DNA of 64,000 nucleotides, taken from positions 1 through 64,000 of the forward strand of contig NW_025955064.1 in assembly GCF_022376445.1 (NCBI RefSeq). Direction: 5' to 3'. Under the pieces are notes generated by a model. The model worked only from the letters and a program-made list of their open reading frames with translations, was not told the origin of the DNA and did no database searches. A program made the position numbers and the translations under genes. Source of the DNA: Fomitopsis serialis. Its lineage: Eukaryota > Basidiomycota > Agaricomycetes > Polyporales > Fomitopsidaceae. Position 1 is the stretch's first letter; each line of letters opens with the position of its first letter. Positions 62,637 through 64,000 of this stretch are shown here, in pieces.

Positions 62637-63907
62637 TCAAATATCTGACCACAGAGGCAAGTCCTTTGCCTCCGTCCTTTCCTCCAATAGTGTACGATCA
62701 TAGGGCGATAACATGAATCGCGTTGCGAACACTATTTTCATGTGTCCGTCTACCTCGTCTTCTTCAGCGTAAAACACGCGACGAAGAGAGCTGTATCTAT
62801 TCAGGACCTCCTTTGCCCAAGGACGAATATAAGTCAAACGATTGTCGTGTGCGGTACTCTCGGCCCTTCCAAAACTCGCGGACCAAACAAGCGTGCCTAA
62901 TGCGGTGTTTTGCGAGCCCATGTGCATATAATCAACGGCTGAGAGTGGCTCGAGCTGCGGGGAGAGTAGTCAGAGAGATGGCATGGAAAAACATAAACAC
63001 ATACAACAAGACTGGGTAAGACATCCTTGACCTCAAGATACCGCAGATTCGGCATGGGCCTCTGGTTAATCAAGTCTGACAGTATACACCCGGCTGGACG
63101 CCTCAGGTGGAAGCTGAACAGATTGCACTTGAGACTAATGAGCTGGTGCTCAAGAATCTTGAGGACTGCGTCGAGAGGTTGATGATCCCGATCAGTAAGG
63201 TTGAGATCAAGATGTGTGATTGCGTGAGCGGTGGTGATAGTGCGTAGGAAAAATGTGTGGTCGGTCCGGAGATACTTGACGTTTGGGAGGATGGTTGGTG
63301 ATATCGCCCCGTCATCAGAGTACACATAGTAGCTTAAATCCGCGACATGGAGGGATTCTAGACCAGTCTGTTGTCCGAGGAATCGGAGAAGCTCCGGACT
63401 GTAGAAGACACGGGATGTGAATAACCTGAGTCGGAACGGGCATTTTGCGAGTGTAGACAGCATGGCGACGCAGAAATCCCAGTCTGTGAAGAATGCCGTC
63501 GATGACAGTTTCAGGACGTCAAGGTGTGTGAGAAGCAGGAGGATCCTGCTGAGGTGCGGGACAACGCCTTGAAGTTCCAGCCATTCACCTTCAAGTTCGA
63601 ATGTGTGGACAAAAGATGCGCGCATCGGAAACTGGGTGAGAGCGTGGTGCAGACTTCGAATCTGTGGGACCTGACACACGTGGACCGTTCGGTATAAGAG
63701 ACATTCGGCCTCGTGTTGGAAGGCGCGGCATACAGAACTTGCGATGACGAGTGTACGCAGAGAATCGACCTGCTTGAGAATAAGCTGTATCAGCTCAAGC
63801 GGGAGTTCCAGCGGCTGCGCTAGCGAGATGTCCCGCTCCCCAGGACCGCGACGCTCCACCGATTGCATACGTCCTGGCGTCTTGGCTCTAAGCTGGAAAC
63901 CCATCAT
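62637..63907 (-). CDS. F-box-like protein, tandem paralogue D
   Basis: Exons 63907-63005 and 62954-62637 give 406 aa. The F-box-like block is LELPLELIQLILKQVDSL, then VCRAFQHEAECLLYRTV and VPQIRSLHHALTQFPMRASF. The last exon gives ALGTLVWSASFGRAE ... EAKDLPLWSDI, closest to gene C. The separate leader exon of B and C is absent. Instead the frame runs continuously from a different N-terminus (MMGFQLRAKTPGRM), so either the leader intron was lost or the true first exon lies upstream, near or beyond the window edge. The 50-base intron (GTATGT ... CCGCAG) sits at the same place as in B and C. Confidence 0.8.
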
Positions 63908-64000
63908 TAGCGTAGCGCAGATATTTGTGTGTTGGACTTGCTTCCGCGGGTACTCCTTCCGACATAGATGCCAGCCTTGTTCTGCCTGGCTAAAGGGCTC

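Overview
The window looks like nuclear DNA of an agaricomycete fungus, probably a polypore-type basidiomycete. Coding regions are broken by many short introns of about 45-65 bases with basidiomycete-type splice sites. The gene families fit the same group: an IMD/I-BAR-like protein with a long disordered tail, an EF-hand protein with a Cys-rich end, Ser/Thr-stalked single-pass membrane proteins, and tandem F-box-like proteins. All gene models below were built by hand from frame continuity across splice sites. Family names come from remembered motifs, with no database search.

The left half (1 to about 33 kb) is a head-to-tail array of one unit of about 12.7-12.9 kb, present about two and a half times and probably continuing off the left edge. 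Each unit holds roughly 11 kb with no gene I can call confidently, followed by the start of an IMD/I-BAR-like gene. In the first two copies that gene is cut off at its 3' side and frameshifted. Only the last copy (31237-34004) runs into unique DNA and is intact, encoding 866 aa in 4 exons.

The middle (34-51 kb) is dense single-copy genome. It holds a 14-exon EF-hand/Cys-rich gene (-), a Ser/Thr-stalk single-pass membrane protein (+), a 14-exon Rieske/AIF-type oxidoreductase (-), the SDH cytochrome b subunit SDH3 (+), and a predicted N-myristoylated, very disordered protein with two C-terminal membrane segments (+). The oxidoreductase and SDH3 are divergent over a 526-base gap with CCAAT boxes in both orientations.

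From 51 to 54.6 kb I see no convincing gene, only one weak candidate. The right end (54.6-64 kb) carries an intronless F-box/LRR-like gene (+) and then four tandem paralogous F-box-like genes (-), which share one exon layout with lineage-specific differences. GC-AG introns and very small exons (14, 19, 27 and 32 bases) recur in this window.
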